From Terfezia claveryi (lineage: Eukaryota; Ascomycota; Pezizomycetes; Pezizales; Pezizaceae), in NCBI GenBank assembly GCA_015179025.1, contig WHUX01000020.1, forward strand, positions 62,001 to 126,000: a stretch of DNA of 64,000 nucleotides. Reading direction: 5' to 3'. The notes beneath the pieces are model-generated. The model was given only the letters and a program-made list of their open reading frames with translations, was not told where the DNA came from and searched no databases. The position numbers and the translations under genes were made by a program. Shown here piece by piece: positions 36,401 through 51,744 of this stretch (the first letter of the stretch is position 1; every line of letters begins with the position of its first letter).

Positions 36401-38715
36401 CTGCCCTGCGATTGCTTGAAATACTTGTGGTGACACCAACACTTATACAAGCCCCAGAGGTGACCTATGGAAGACCAATGAAAAGAAACAGGATACTAAA
36501 CATCATAGAAGGCCATCCGGACTCGAAGAGGGTACAATTTGGATTCATACATCGCATGGAAACTCCATCTGAGGAGTCGGGAGTCATTGATCTAATCAAA
36601 ATGAGAATATTAAGGCTATTGAATGCGAGTTTAGATGCCAGCCCCTCGGAACCCTGCGTTACACATTTTTTACTCGGCTTTGCTATCTCAGATGGAACAG
36701 TGGAGCTGTCTACTGCTCAAGGTGGCATCGGAAGTGGAGTCTCCTTGTTCCATACGCTTTTGGATATTGTCATGGGGCTCGACGAGAAGCCTAGTTCTGT
36801 GCTAGAATACGAGAACACCAAATGCGAGCTCAAGAATCAATGCTACAATGTATTGCGACGATTATGGAAGAGCAAGCTCACAACCAGCGATATCATGTTT
36901 ACACTTAGAGCAAACAAATTTCTAGTCATGCAGTGGACTCAGCAAGCTCTTATAACACCGGACACACTTTGGGATGGCAGGGCCTTCCGCAATGATGGTG
37001 CCTTCTTTGAATCACAGTCCGTGAACACATTATGTTGGCTCTTAGACAGGAGAAGCTCATTATTCGATTACGTTGGTTTGGAGATACGACAGCTTGCATC
37101 ACAAGGTGCCTCAACGACAGTTTCAGGGTACCTTGCATCCCTTCTGGGCACCACAACTACAGATGGGACACCAGTCTCCAATATCCGTCTTCTTGATTTA
37201 TTGGACTTTCTCGAGCTGGAAGCACCTGAACTTGCAGGGGAGCCAATAATACAATGGTTCAAGGGTGTTGACTTCACACCTGCAGAAAAGACCTATGGAT
37301 CGGTCATCATATATGAGCCAAACAACGTTAGGTCCTTGCTCCTTCTGAAGAAGAGAGAGCTCGAGAGCAAAGGGCGATTGCAATCAAGCCAGGAAGAGTC
37401 TATGCAGAACGAAATGGAGGCTATTATACGGCACCTCGCAGTAGAGAGTAATATTCGGATATTCAAACAATCCAGATTGAATTGCCTTAAGGCTTGGACA
37501 CAACTGACGGAGGTTGTGTTGGAGAATTGCGAGTTCGAACAAGCGTCGAAAGCAGCCTTCCTCCTTCAAACACTGCAGGCAATCTTGCCGAAGCTTGAGG
37601 CATACTGTACCTCTGATGTCGAGGGAGCCCAAGAGCTCAGTTCACTCGGTCAATTTATCATTTCCCACATTAGCTTTGACTCGAATATCTTTGGGAAAGG
37701 GCGAGCAAGCGACATCGCCCATGACCGGCTTTACCAGCTCTTCAGGGCCTCACTACGATGCATCCAATCCCCTCTGTCTCATGCAAGGCTTCGGCAGGAC
37801 TTCTATAGTATCTCCTATAGGTACTTGAAAGGTATGACTGACCTGCAAGAAAAGATTGGGGCGACCATTGGAGCTCGATATAGCACGCATACTATTAAGA
37901 GTGCCGGAGAGAGGTTATTGGAAGTCGTGTGCTCTGATGCATATGCCGGTGAGGGGGCATGCAAGAATGTGGCACTGTTACTGTTGGATGAGCTGGTAGC
38001 CCTGGGAATGCAGGAAGGGAATGGCTATGTAGTAGAAGCGCTCGTGAGGAATAACTTCCTTGTCGTATTGGTCGACTCTATCAGCGTTCTCATCAACCAC
38101 TTGTTAATGTCAACTGTGGATAGTAAGCTTTCCCTATGACATCATGTTTTTGACAAGATACTGATGCCACGTATTATTCGTAGCTGATTCTGCACTTGCG
38201 TTCCTGAAAGCCAGTATGGGCTTTCTTCTTCGGGTTGCACAAACGAAGGCAGGAGCAAGGCACGTAATCAATGCACGCTTGTTCACAGGGCTCAAGGGAA
38301 GCAGATTATTTGAATACGACCCTGACCTGGGTATAGGTAAGGATGTATCCTAAAACCTGATATCTTCATAAATACTGATGTTGAAGCATTCGACGTAGGT
38401 CGAATTGGGGATCCGAAAGCAGTTGCTAAATACTACGAGCTCCTCTTGTGGGTTTTGCGAGTTGTTACCTGCTGTATACTGAGCAAGGGACCTCAGAATG
38501 AGCAGACCAAAAAGCTGGGCAGGCAATTTCTCGAGGACACGAAGAACGTGGCACTCACTGTCTTCAAGAGGCACGCTAATATAAGGGGACCGAAGCCTGA
38601 GGCAGTGGGTGGAGATTTAAGGGAGCTGACGGATATGTTTGTTTTGCTCATGTCTTTGACAGGGTATATTGAGGCTTGTCGCCCGTTTGTGGCCCCAGCA
38701 ACACTTGGGGTCTAG
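33417..38715 (+). CDS. NUP192: Nucleoporin NUP192 (Nup205 family)
   Basis: Large alpha-solenoid scaffold nucleoporin of the inner ring of the nuclear pore, adaptor for Nic96 and the channel Nups. Exons 33417-33609, 33674-38122, 38184-38336 and 38387-38715 give 1707 aa, the normal fungal length. The N-terminus (residues ~65-250) has GVLEILDTSYKLNEQFIEA and VAATLLLQGQHLSDRLDRDI, which are conserved Nup192 helices. The body is helical throughout without other domains. The C-terminal exons encode the TAIL region (FLKASMGFLLRVAQT, ARLFTGLKGSRLFEYDPDL, ELLLWVLRVVTCC). All introns are 50-64 nt with good borders. This is the longest gene in the window, and antisense frames inside it are shadows. Confidence 0.96.
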
Positions 38716-39386
38716 GCTAACGGGTGCTTAGGCTCGGGAAGAACCTGCGGGCGGGATATGGCAAAACTAGGATCTTCACGACATATCACAACTCACAGTT
38801 TCTTGCACTTTATGTTGGACTTGGAGGACTGAGGGCGACTGGATTGGCTGCAAAAGTGACGGGGCATGGAGTTATATGTGATTTTGGTTGAATATGAAGG
38901 ACTCTGCAATTTCTAGCGGGACGAGGGGCATGTAAGAATATCACAGAGGGGAATGAAGCAAAGCCACGTAATTGTAATCTGTCACATTCGGGGCCGTCGA
39001 GCATGATCTGGGGGCCCTTCATGATCTTGAGAACTTGTTTACATCGTGACTGTGCACATCGTCGTCGTCCGTACCTGAGTAGAATCCGTCTTGGCCGATT
39101 AAGCAGCACCTGGTGGACCTATCGGTACCAGTTTGTTTTAACGCTGTAGTCGCCATACAGAAATAATATAAGCACGACAACTTCGATATTGAGACACCGC
39201 ACTCCGACAGTCAGTCTCCAAAAGCCCTCCAGCACTCCCAGGCCTCCGCCCCAGTAATCCACCAGCCAATACCAGTCCAGATCCACGCAATTGACGCACG
39301 AGACCCGACCGTCCTGCGATACCTACCGCCGTGGACACGCTCGACCATCCAGAGATTGTGATAGCAGGCCACGGAGGAAAGACTGA
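38716..39386. other. Intergenic region between NUP192 and CUL4
   Basis: NUP192 3' UTR followed by the CUL4 promoter and leader. The last ~200 bp are pyrimidine-rich with CTCCAG/CCAGCA words. No gene seen. Confidence 0.6.
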
Positions 39387-39509
39387 ATGTCGGAGGTAGA
39401 TTACCGTAAATCATCGGCCTCGTCTCAGCAGCCACAGGGCAAAAAGAGAAAGCAATCGCCGTCGACATCATCTCAGCACGAGGGCCCGAAATACCGGCCG
39501 CAGCACAAC

Positions 39510-39540
<31 letters not shown>

Positions 39541-42340
39541 AGCAGCAGGTACAGCAAAAGCAGCAGCAGCACCAGCAAGCTTCTGAGCTTGAGCCACTGC
39601 CGCAGGAGAGTAGACGCCCCCAGACAATCTCGGAGCTATTTCCCGCCGTCCCTAGCAGTAACAGCTCTAGACCGAATACCCCACTGAGCTCAACAACGAC
39701 TTCGTCATCGACAAGCAAGCGGCCGAGAGCGAGCATAGAGCCAACCGCGGAGATATACAAACCCCGATACACAGCAGGCCTTTCGGTTCCGTCGACGATG
39801 CTTAATTTCCCTGATCAAAATAAAGTCACCATCGATTTAACAGACTCACCCCCAAACAGCCATGCAGCTAGCTCTATCAAGAAGATATCGACTCCGAAAG
39901 CACCCCGGGTTCCTTTTCAACCTGGGCCTCACTCAGCGGCGCGGAAGCTAGTTGTGAAGAATTTACGAACGACAGCGAAAGGCTCGCCGGAGGTATATTA
40001 TGAACAGACATGGAAATCTCTGGACGCAGCGTTGACGGCTATCTTCAGTGGTGAGCGGATATCGACAAGCCTAGAGGAACTCTATCGAGGGACAGAGAAT
40101 CTCTGTCGAGCCGACAAATCTGCAGCCACATACGAGACGTTAAAGGCTCGAATGGAGGGTTATGTCGGCAGGAAGCTAAAGGACGAGCTTAATGAGAGGG
40201 CGGGAAGGAGTGACGATGAAGTAGTCAAGGCGGTAGAGGCAGCATGGACCAAATGGTGTAGTCAATTGGTACTTCTTCATTCAAAAAATTGCGAGTTATC
40301 AGTCCAGTTTGCTGACATTTGGGTTGCGGAATTAAGAATATGATACGCTCAATCTTCTTTTACCTTGATCGATCATATCTACTATCAGCTCCAAATCTGC
40401 AGACTATATGGGAAACTGGACTGTCCCTGTTTCGAAAACATATTTCTTCAGACGATAGGATAGGCCCAAGGTTTCTACGGGGAATATTCAGCTTGTTCGA
40501 GAAGGACCGCCAGTCCCAGGGAGCGGTAGAAATGTCGTTACTGCGGCCATGCATCCGCATGCTTTCTAACCTCAACATATATACCTCGGATTTTGAGCCT
40601 AAGTTCATCAGCATCTCACGAGATTACTTTTCTCGCTTTGCAGAGCAGGAAGCACATACAAAGAATCTGGCCGGATATTTAGCGGAGTGTGAACACCAAC
40701 TAGACCGGGAATCTTTTCGATGTGACAAGTTTCAATTAGATTTGTCAACGAAGCGGGAGCTTGTATCTGTGCTGGAAGAGCAGATGGTAAAGAAGCAGAT
40801 ACCAGTATTGACAGATACTGAGAGTGTGGGGACGTTATTGAAGGAAACGGATATAAAATCCCTGACATCACTATACTCTTTACTCGACCGAGTGGGTGAT
40901 GCGGGTACACTTCTAAAACCAGCTTGGGAGAACTATATCACGGTTCATGGCACTTCAATCATTCAGGATCAGGATACGGAGATGGTATCACATCTACTCG
41001 AGTTCAAGAACTCACTCGACAAGGTCTGGGCTGGCCCATTCAAGAAGAACGATGATTTGGCATACTCATTGAGGGAGTCATTCTCTACATTCATCAATGC
41101 TCGCAACCCTAAAATGCAACATGCAAATAATTCCAAGCCCGCAGAGATGATTGCAAAATATGTCGACCTGCTGTTACGCTCCGGAGTCAAAGCGCTTACA
41201 GGGAACACTACCGGAGGAGATCGAGACGAAGCAGAGAATACCAACGTTGGTGACGAAGATGCCGAGCTAGCCATCCAGCTAGAAAACGTTCTTGACCTCT
41301 TCCGCTTCATCCACGGGAAGGACGTCTTCGAGGCCTTTTACAAGAAAGACCTTGCCCGGCGACTTCTCATGGGCCGAAGTGCCTCTGCTGACGCCGAAAG
41401 AAGCATGCTCACCAAACTCAAAACTGAATGCGGGTCCGGCTTCACGCACAACCTCGAGAGTATGTTCAAAGACATGGAACTGTCAAAAGAGACCATGAAC
41501 AGCTTTAAATCGTCAAAAGCTGGCACCGATAAGTCCAACGGAGTCGACCTCAACGTCCATATCCTCTCTATGTCCGCTTGGCCTACCTATCCCGACGTAC
41601 CCATCTCTCTCCCTGAAGACCTAGCAGAGTATCTTGAAACCTTTAAGGAATTCTACATCGAGAAACATAAGGGAAAGAAGTTAATGTGGAGACATGCACT
41701 TGCGCATTGCGTCCTCAAAGCAAACTTCCCTAAGGGAAACAAAGAGCTTGTAGTCAGTGCATTCCAAGCCGTAGTCCTCCTCTTATTTAACTCCATCGAG
41801 CCGTCGCAATCTCTCTCGTACACGTCCATCATGGAAGCCTCAGGCCTCCCTGACCGGGAAGTCAACCGCACACTACAATCCCTTGCGTGTGGGAAATATC
41901 GCGTCCTCGTCAAAAGCCCCAAGGGCAAGGACGTCAACAAGACGGATACATTTACCCTCAATAATTCTTTCCAGGACAGCAAATTCCGCATTAAAATCAA
42001 CCAGATCCAACTCAAGGAAACGAAGGAGGAGAACAAAGAAACCCATGAGAGAGTTGCTCAGGATAGACAGTACGAGACGCAGGCGGCGATTATTAGGATT
42101 ATGAAGTCGAGGAAGACGATTAAGCATGTCGAGTTGATTCAGCAGACGATTGAGCAGACGAAGAATAGAGGCGTGTTGGATGTTAGTGAAATTAAGCAGA
42201 ATATTGAGAAGTATGTGTCTCCATCTCTTCTCCGTCGATATGTACTGGAATTTGTGTGCTAACGAAGTATGTGATATAGATTGATTGACAAGGAGTATAT
42301 GGAACGCCTGGAGGATGATGTGTATCATTATGTCACATAA
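39387..42340 (+). CDS. CUL4: Cullin-4, scaffold of CRL4 ubiquitin ligase
   Basis: Scaffold that joins DDB1-type adaptors to the RING protein Rbx1. In fungi it acts in DNA replication and repair and heterochromatin. Exons 39387-40268, 40337-42210 and 42280-42340 total 938 aa. The N-terminal ~190 residues are an extra, disordered extension with a long Q tract (39508-39580) and a VTIDLTDSPP motif resembling a SUMO-interacting motif. Cullin repeats start at EVYYEQTWKSLDAALTAIF. The cullin homology region includes FRFIHGKDVFEAFYKKDLAR and LLMGRSASADAERSML. The winged-helix end has the neddylation site (IIRIMKSRK) and terminates MERLEDDVYHYVT. The small third exon is required for the last residues. 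Closest family is CUL4; exclusion of CUL3 rests on this pattern. Confidence 0.93.
39508..39580 (+). repeat. CAG/CAA-rich trinucleotide repeat encoding polyglutamine
   Basis: In-frame (CAG)n with CAA and a few other codons in CUL4 exon 1, giving a Q-rich run of ~20 residues broken by V and K. Repeat length is likely polymorphic (inference). Confidence 0.95.
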
Positions 42341-42745
42341 TTTGTCTCTTTTTTTTTTTTTTTTTTTTTTTTTTTAGGGCTGCCCTTTTTGTTCAGGTTT
42401 GCTGCTCTATGTATATGTATGAATAGAAATGGTAACAGATTTAAGAGATGCACTCAATTTTTTTTATAAAAAGGTGTAGAAGCTTAATTATTACTTGATA
42501 CGATAGCCGCCTAGTACGATCAAAAACAAATCATCACTTGGACCTATACCTGAAATTCATGTGCTCGTCAATTTTCCATTGCAACTGTGAGGTAGCCAGA
42601 TCAGAAACCGAGAAAATCCATAGCCATAGCTACAGCACAATAGCGCAGATATTCCATCCCATTCCATAAGCCCAAATATGAAAATAGAAAAAGGATTGGA
42701 CATTGCTTGTCCATAACCGAATTGAATCTCAAACTGCAACCTAAT
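42341..42745. other. Convergent intergenic region, CUL4 / CDC48
   Basis: Two 3' UTRs meet here. A 27-nt T homopolymer lies at 42349-42375, directly after the CUL4 stop codon. No gene seen. Confidence 0.65.
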
Positions 42746-45716
<2,971 letters not shown>

Positions 45717-46182
45717 GATTGTACAGCCGTCTTCGTAAGGAGTGGTTGTTAGGAGGAAAAAGGTGTAGGAAGTTGTTTGGTAGAAGGAGTGGAGGTAATG
45801 AGATGGGTAGGTGGGGAGATGTTGGTGTTCTTTAGTGGGGACAACGTTATCGCTTACTAACCATTCATTATCCGCAAGCCATGACTACAATGAAAGAACC
45901 CTACAGAAACACGTCGACTATTTGGATTTCACTTGCACCTCTAAATTCTGAATCATGACATTCCGTAGCCTAGAATGCTTTGCATTCAGTCGTACAGTGT
46001 TTCCCTGGATGATTATCGCTAACTTTACAGGCCTGTATAGAACATATACATGCATGCTGCATTGAATAACTTATGGAAAATAAAACAAAGCTATTCCGTA
46101 TATGGTAAAGACGGAACTTCGAAGAATGCAGAGCTCATAAAATTTTTCCAATATTACGCCTCATCAATTTCCATCGAATCTA
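45717..46182. other. Intergenic region between CDC48 and DPB11
   Basis: CDC48 promoter/leader and DPB11 3' UTR. AT-rich; one small open frame (46050-46370, +) overlaps DPB11 antisense and is not convincing. Confidence 0.6.
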
Positions 46183-49100
46183 TCACTCCTGCTGGTTGCG
46201 GGCACTTCTACGAATTCTGTAACTATCCTGTACTACAGCCCCTCGAGACACCTTCGCGGGCGTGTCAACCGCTTCCACTCCATCCAGTTTCGCCATCATC
46301 CTCTTCCTTTCCATTTGAGCTTCAGGGTCTGCATAGCTCACAGCCTGGGATTGTGGAGGGAGCTGGGTAAGATAAAATGAGCCATCTGCTGCGCTTCTGG
46401 GTCCAGAAATCCCCGACACCACAGACGACTCCCTGCTCTTAAAAGACCCCTCTTGCAGCAAGAGTGACGCTGCCATGTTTGTCGAGCCAGATGAATCTTC
46501 TATTGATACCGCAACATCCGGGAACACAGACATGTTTGATGTCGCCTTGCCCTGAAGCCTACCACGGGGCTTTCTGGGTTTGTCGAGAGCAGTGGAAAGC
46601 TTATCTATACCAAACTTCAGAATTTCCGTAAGTGCCGGTTTTGTTGTAGTTACTGGGACTTTTGCGGACACATCGCTCTCCCCCATCGCTCCTACCAAAC
46701 CCGGGGACCCTGGGCAGGGCCCTTTGACAACGTTAAGGTCACGCAAGCCTCCATAGTCACTGGCTTCCGCTTCGCTATCATCAACCTCAAAAGGATTCCG
46801 ACGTTGCTTTGGTAATGATTGTGATGTTAAAAGATCTTTCTTAGCAGCTTTCCCGAATTCCCTATCTGACTTATTGTCGAGTTTCAGTTGCCCTTCTTCG
46901 CCCTCTGGACTTGTTGGTGGATAGTCTTTTTCATTGGGTTTCTGCTTCAATTCCTTGGATATTCTAAGCCATACTGGGGAGACAATGTAACAACCGGAGA
47001 TTGTTTTGGCGACTCGATACTCTCTAGAGGTAACATCCGAACCGTTTATGACGTGCACCAAGTGTGTCAAGAGGTCAGGGTCAGTTCTTGAGAACTTGTC
47101 CACAACTATAGCACCTAGGGATCTCGCTAAGGCCTTCAGCTCTGCCGCACGGGACTATTTGAATTCACATTTCATAAGTCTACGCATATCCGATGAGAAG
47201 GGTGTGTACTTTATCATTGAGAACCTTGAGTCCTTACCTCTTGTAATGACTTGCTCACGGCAATCACGCAGCCATCCAAGGCTAATGTGTGCTGGTCATC
47301 AACCACTCCAGGTCCCTGCCGTAGTCGCTTGCGTTCTCCATCCTCCATTGCCCTTACCCTCTTCCGTACACCGTTAACCAAGAAGTTGTCAAATTCAACC
47401 CACTCTCCTCTTCTGATACACGTAGCTAGCCATCTCATGGTCACAACTGGTATATTCCAGTTCAAGCCTGCTTGGGCCTTGTCCGTCTTTGCACTGTCTA
47501 TAGCCGAGATAATTATGTTTGTTTTCCGTCCATGGACAGAGTCTTTGTATTTCGCTCCTATTTCAACGTAAATGAATGAACCAGAAGTGGGCGAAGCGAT
47601 TTAACACACCAGACAACCCAATTGCCTTAGTCACATGCATCAGGTTGACACCTGTGAACCCAGTCGTGACGAGCTCCATGTCTTCAAATCCCTTTAGAGG
47701 CATCAAACTGAAAGGGAAACAGAGTATGTCAATGTCATCACCCCCGTCATCTGGGTGGCAGGGTTCCATGAATTGCTTCCTGTGTAGACAACGCTCGATC
47801 CACCAAAAGGATACAATTTTTGGAGCGTTTTTACTAGACAGTGTTGGGAACAATTGCTTTGGGAACGACTCTGGAACAACAATATATATCGGAGAAGTAT
47901 TAGCGTGCCGAGCTACTGATAATCGAAGATCATCGGCATTGATAGTAAGCCCTGAATGTGATTCGATAGTTGTCCTGAGAACTCGAACCTGGGCAAGAAA
48001 AAGATGAGTTTATCATTCCAATTGAATTGTAGAAAATATCATATACCTTATGCTCGTCTTCGAATCCATAAATGCAGAAAGTCCTGTCGATGAACATGCC
48101 TCCATCAGCCTGCATCGCATGAGGAACTGTGATCAATATTCCTTCAGGAACCCCTGGATCGCTATCTTCATTATCTTCATCCCGTATTATCCCCCGTTTC
48201 CTAGCCACCCTGGCCTTCTCGCTTTTGGAATGTTCAATCTCCCTGCTTTCATCCCATTCATCTCTCTTTTTGGCTTTCGCATTGCTTGCTTGACCCATGA
48301 TGTCATCCCATATAGTTTGAGAATGGCCTTCCATCATCCTGGTAAAATCCTCCCGAATTTTTCGCTTGCCAATTTGGGAATGCTCCTCTGTTGCTGTTCT
48401 ACTACTGGCATCACTTGTGTCACCCACCTCTCCACCGGTGCCAAATTCCTTCTTGACAACCGGGGCCTCAGGTCTAGCTCCATCACCTATCCTCTCGTCA
48501 GGTAACGTTGGATCATAGCAGTCCTCATCAAGTGCCATTCCACGTTCTAGGCTATGGAAGAGCCATTCTGGAGACACTACTCTTATTTCCCATTGTCTAG
48601 CAAACTCATACTTTCTACCTTCTGGTACAGCAGCTATGAGGTGGGTAACTTGACGAGTGAGATCAGGGTGGTAATCGCCTCCATTAGATGTCAAGAGCTT
48701 CTGTATAGCCGTACGTTCGTCACCTGTATCAGTCAATGTCACTTCCCAAGTTCATTGGTAATTCTATGTTGATTTGACAACGTACTGCTCGATATATTCG
48801 TCACAGAAACTCTCAACCCCAGGAACGGGGGGTATTTATATTGTCCTTCAAATTCTACCACGTTGATATCTTCTCCATTAATCCATTTCTCATACATAGC
48901 GGTCACCCACTCCGCGTGAACAACCTTCACATCAATCCTATTCTTCGCCACGTATTTGTATTTTGGGGTATCGATGTCACCCACTATCAGATGCGTTACA
49001 TCGGACGTAAGGTCTTGTCGATGACCTGCTCCCATTGCAATCGCCTTCGAAGACAAATCGGACTAAATCACCTAGTCAGTACCACTACATGAAGGCCCCA

Positions 49101-49197
49101 TCTTCTTAAAGGAGCTTACTCGAGTGTCAGGAATTATTGAAGTGCAGCAGACGACCAGACCCAAGAGCGGGTTAGTGTATCTCGCGTCTTCAGCCAT
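46183..49197 (-). CDS. DPB11: Multi-BRCT replication/checkpoint scaffold, Dpb11/Rad4/TopBP1 family
   Basis: Phosphopeptide-binding scaffold for origin firing (Sld3/Sld2) and ATR checkpoint activation. Exons 49197-49120, 49062-48786, 48723-48047, 47988-47610, 47557-47238 and 47154-46183 (minus) total 900 aa. BRCT1 starts NPLLGLVVCCTSIIPDTR and continues DLTSDVTHLIVGDIDTPKYK. BRCT2 includes QVTHLIAAVPEGRKYEFARQ and IRVVSPEWLFHSLERG. Two further BRCTs lie in exons 3-6 (NAPKIVSFWWIERCLHRKQF, WNIPVVTMRWLATCIRRGEW). A fifth, weaker segment is possible in DGCVIAVSKSLQE/SRAAELKALARSLGA. The tail is disordered and basic. The gene is named for family; S. pombe uses Rad4/Cut5. It lies next to CUL4 and CDC48. 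Confidence 0.93.
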
Positions 49198-51744
49198 GAT
49201 TGGGATTGTTGGGGTAGAGTTGACGCGCGACCGAACGTTGATGTATCTTCAGCGAAATCACGAAGTATGTATTGAAAGTATGAGTATGGCAGCTTGAACT
49301 GGAGAGTAGTTTGGCACATTGCCTCTTGCATACCTGTAGAGCAACAGTCACACAAGAGGAACAAAGGCTGCATATCAGCGTGGTCGTTCAAAATATCAAT
49401 TCCAACGGGAAAACCATTTTCCGCAGTACCTGCCAAGGATCTGACCTTTAACGGACTACGCTACCTAGTCCGCTTGACCGCTACCGTAGCATTTCGAAAC
49501 TTGAGGCACTTACGGATAAGTTAACTATCTTTTTTCCAGGAGCTTGCTTCCCACAGAATTCATCGTAGCTAACACGCCTCCACAGCCCTCTACCCAGTGT
49601 TTACAGTCCATACGAAACTCCCCACCTTGCAGCATACCGCTGCTGTCGTAAAGTTATATGCAAGGTCCCAGGTGTTGAGAAGTCCCATGGCTGAACACAC
49701 TCCTACGCCCAGATAGTGCTTCAGGTATCTGCCCAAGATACCGGCAAGCTCCTGAGTCATGTCCAAAGACCGTTTCCTTGGCATGTTCCGAGTCGTTATG
49801 GCCAGGACGCACAGATACGCCAGGATATGTCCAGAGATGCTGAACCCTGCAATCCAAGAGCTTCTTTCAGATCGCAATGAAGTGGGCTGTCAGCCTTGAC
49901 TTGAATATGATTATTTCGGGGAAGTCGACTATCAGGCGGATGAGATAATTTCTCAAGCTGGTAGACACTGTGGTTCAACGCAAGGGGACTTATCCGAAAA
50001 AGTAGAACGAAGCTATTCTAAAGAAAAAAGGGTATAAGTGTTAATGTTTCGTACACATGACACCCATGTTGTTTGAGACGCAAGGGAGCAGTAAGAAAGA
50101 TATGGTTCCGTGGTTTTGGGCTAACCCTCGATGGCAGTCAAAGATCACCGGCTTTAGGTCAAGGGTATTTCAGTCGCAGATATTGTTATTGGCGATGGCG
50201 GTGTGCACCTAGAGTTACCACATCTTCTACCGCAGTCAGTAGGGATGATTGATACGGATGCATAGAGTACACCTGAGTGATTGAAGACTATGTACATACT
50301 GTTTCCCCCCCAATTACCCCTGCGAAGATAGGTACCAATCTAGACAAGTTGAAAAGGGGAATTTGATACTTGTAATGTAGGGTGGCTGCATGATGTGGAG
50401 AAGTGGGAGGTTTTGGTTATCTTGTTCTAACAACGTCTGGAGCGCTAGCCAATAACTCGAAATAATACCGTTTACCATGGGACCCTGCATATCCAACTAC
50501 CTAAAGCGGCAACAGAGATTCGTATAACCAGTTAGTCTCGTGCCTCCAGTGTGCCAACCAGACTAATAACCAGTCTGTTGTCTATGGGGGAAGTTGCGAG
50601 GTCAATTCGGCAGGTCAGCTCCACCGCGTGTTACCCTGACTTTGATTGGGAGAGTTCAAAAAGGTGATTTCTACTAGTCTCGAAACGTTATTTTTTGATT
50701 GCTTTTAAAAGGTTTATCATTACGCTTAGATGCACAGAGTAAGGTACTTATCTCATGGAGGAGTACCTATACCGGGGAGGAGTATACGGAGCCGGTAAGG
50801 TTGTTTGAAGTTCTCCCCACATCAAACTCAACCAAACTATATAGGGTAAGTTACTTTTACCCCAAACCGAGTTATCAAGTAACTAAGGTACGGAGTATCC
50901 CCACGTGTATGAGGCGCACTTCTCTGCGGTAAAAATAAAATAATCTATAGAGCAGTACACCTCACGTACTCATACATTGCATATCAGCAGGTCAGACGGG
51001 CGGAGACGGCCCCACCACTTAAGGCCGAGATTCTTGGTCGCCAGGCAGTGCAATTTTGGAGTTTCATGAAGCGTATACCTATAGCTGACAGAGATTTTGC
51101 GAGACAAGCCCTATTTAGTCCTAGTATATATAGAACCGCCTTATACAGTAGTATACCCGGAGGTTTTCGTAGTGCGGTCTCGAAGAAAAGGATCTTTACA
51201 AGACTTCCATGGCATGCTAGTTGTAAGCCACGATTTATGAGCATTACTGTACGAGTCCATTGCCTGGGTTAAAGACTCAATCCTTGTCCATTATCGGTAA
51301 ATTGCTGCCTTCTTAGGTATATGGTCAGTATCACCAAGAAAAGTGGCTGTGGTTCAAACAAAGCGTGTAAGATCCTGCATATGGCTGCCCCTCCAAACAG
51401 CGCGGTATACTTATCTGTTTTAGGCTTACGGATACCCTGTCAATGAATTCCGGAACGATGCCAGGAAATATAAATAACTGGGAAGCTGGATGTTGGCAGA
51501 TGGGTGGATGATGCCAGAGTCTATTCCGGAGAACGCCATCCCATAGTTCACAGCAACGCCCATCGAATAAATCGGCCTGGCCAGGAGAATATCTAAAACC
51601 CTCGTTTGCCGGTCTATTCACAAACTAATCCTTATATTCTTTTCGCCTTTCCGCCTACCGGTGAGCTTTTTTAAAATTTTATAAAGGCCGACGCCATTCG
51701 ACAGGCTGAGTAGCGCTTATGCTACTAAGATCCTGCCGAGAAGC
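49198..51744. other. 2.5-kb gene-poor region
   Basis: Between the divergent DPB11 and alpha-arrestin genes. Open frames 49590-49877 (-) and 50984-51272 (both strands) show no known domain and atypical composition. Repeat-like words appear at 50520-50590 (GTGCCAACCAGACTAATAACC) that are shared with the left edge of the window, and one TTACCCTGA lies at 50631. The last few hundred bases should hold the arrestin promoter. Confidence 0.6.

Noticed and set aside
49590..49877. 95-codon frame on - upstream of DPB11
   Set aside because: No domain, overlaps a competing frame, and no splice link to DPB11, whose first exon is well defined.
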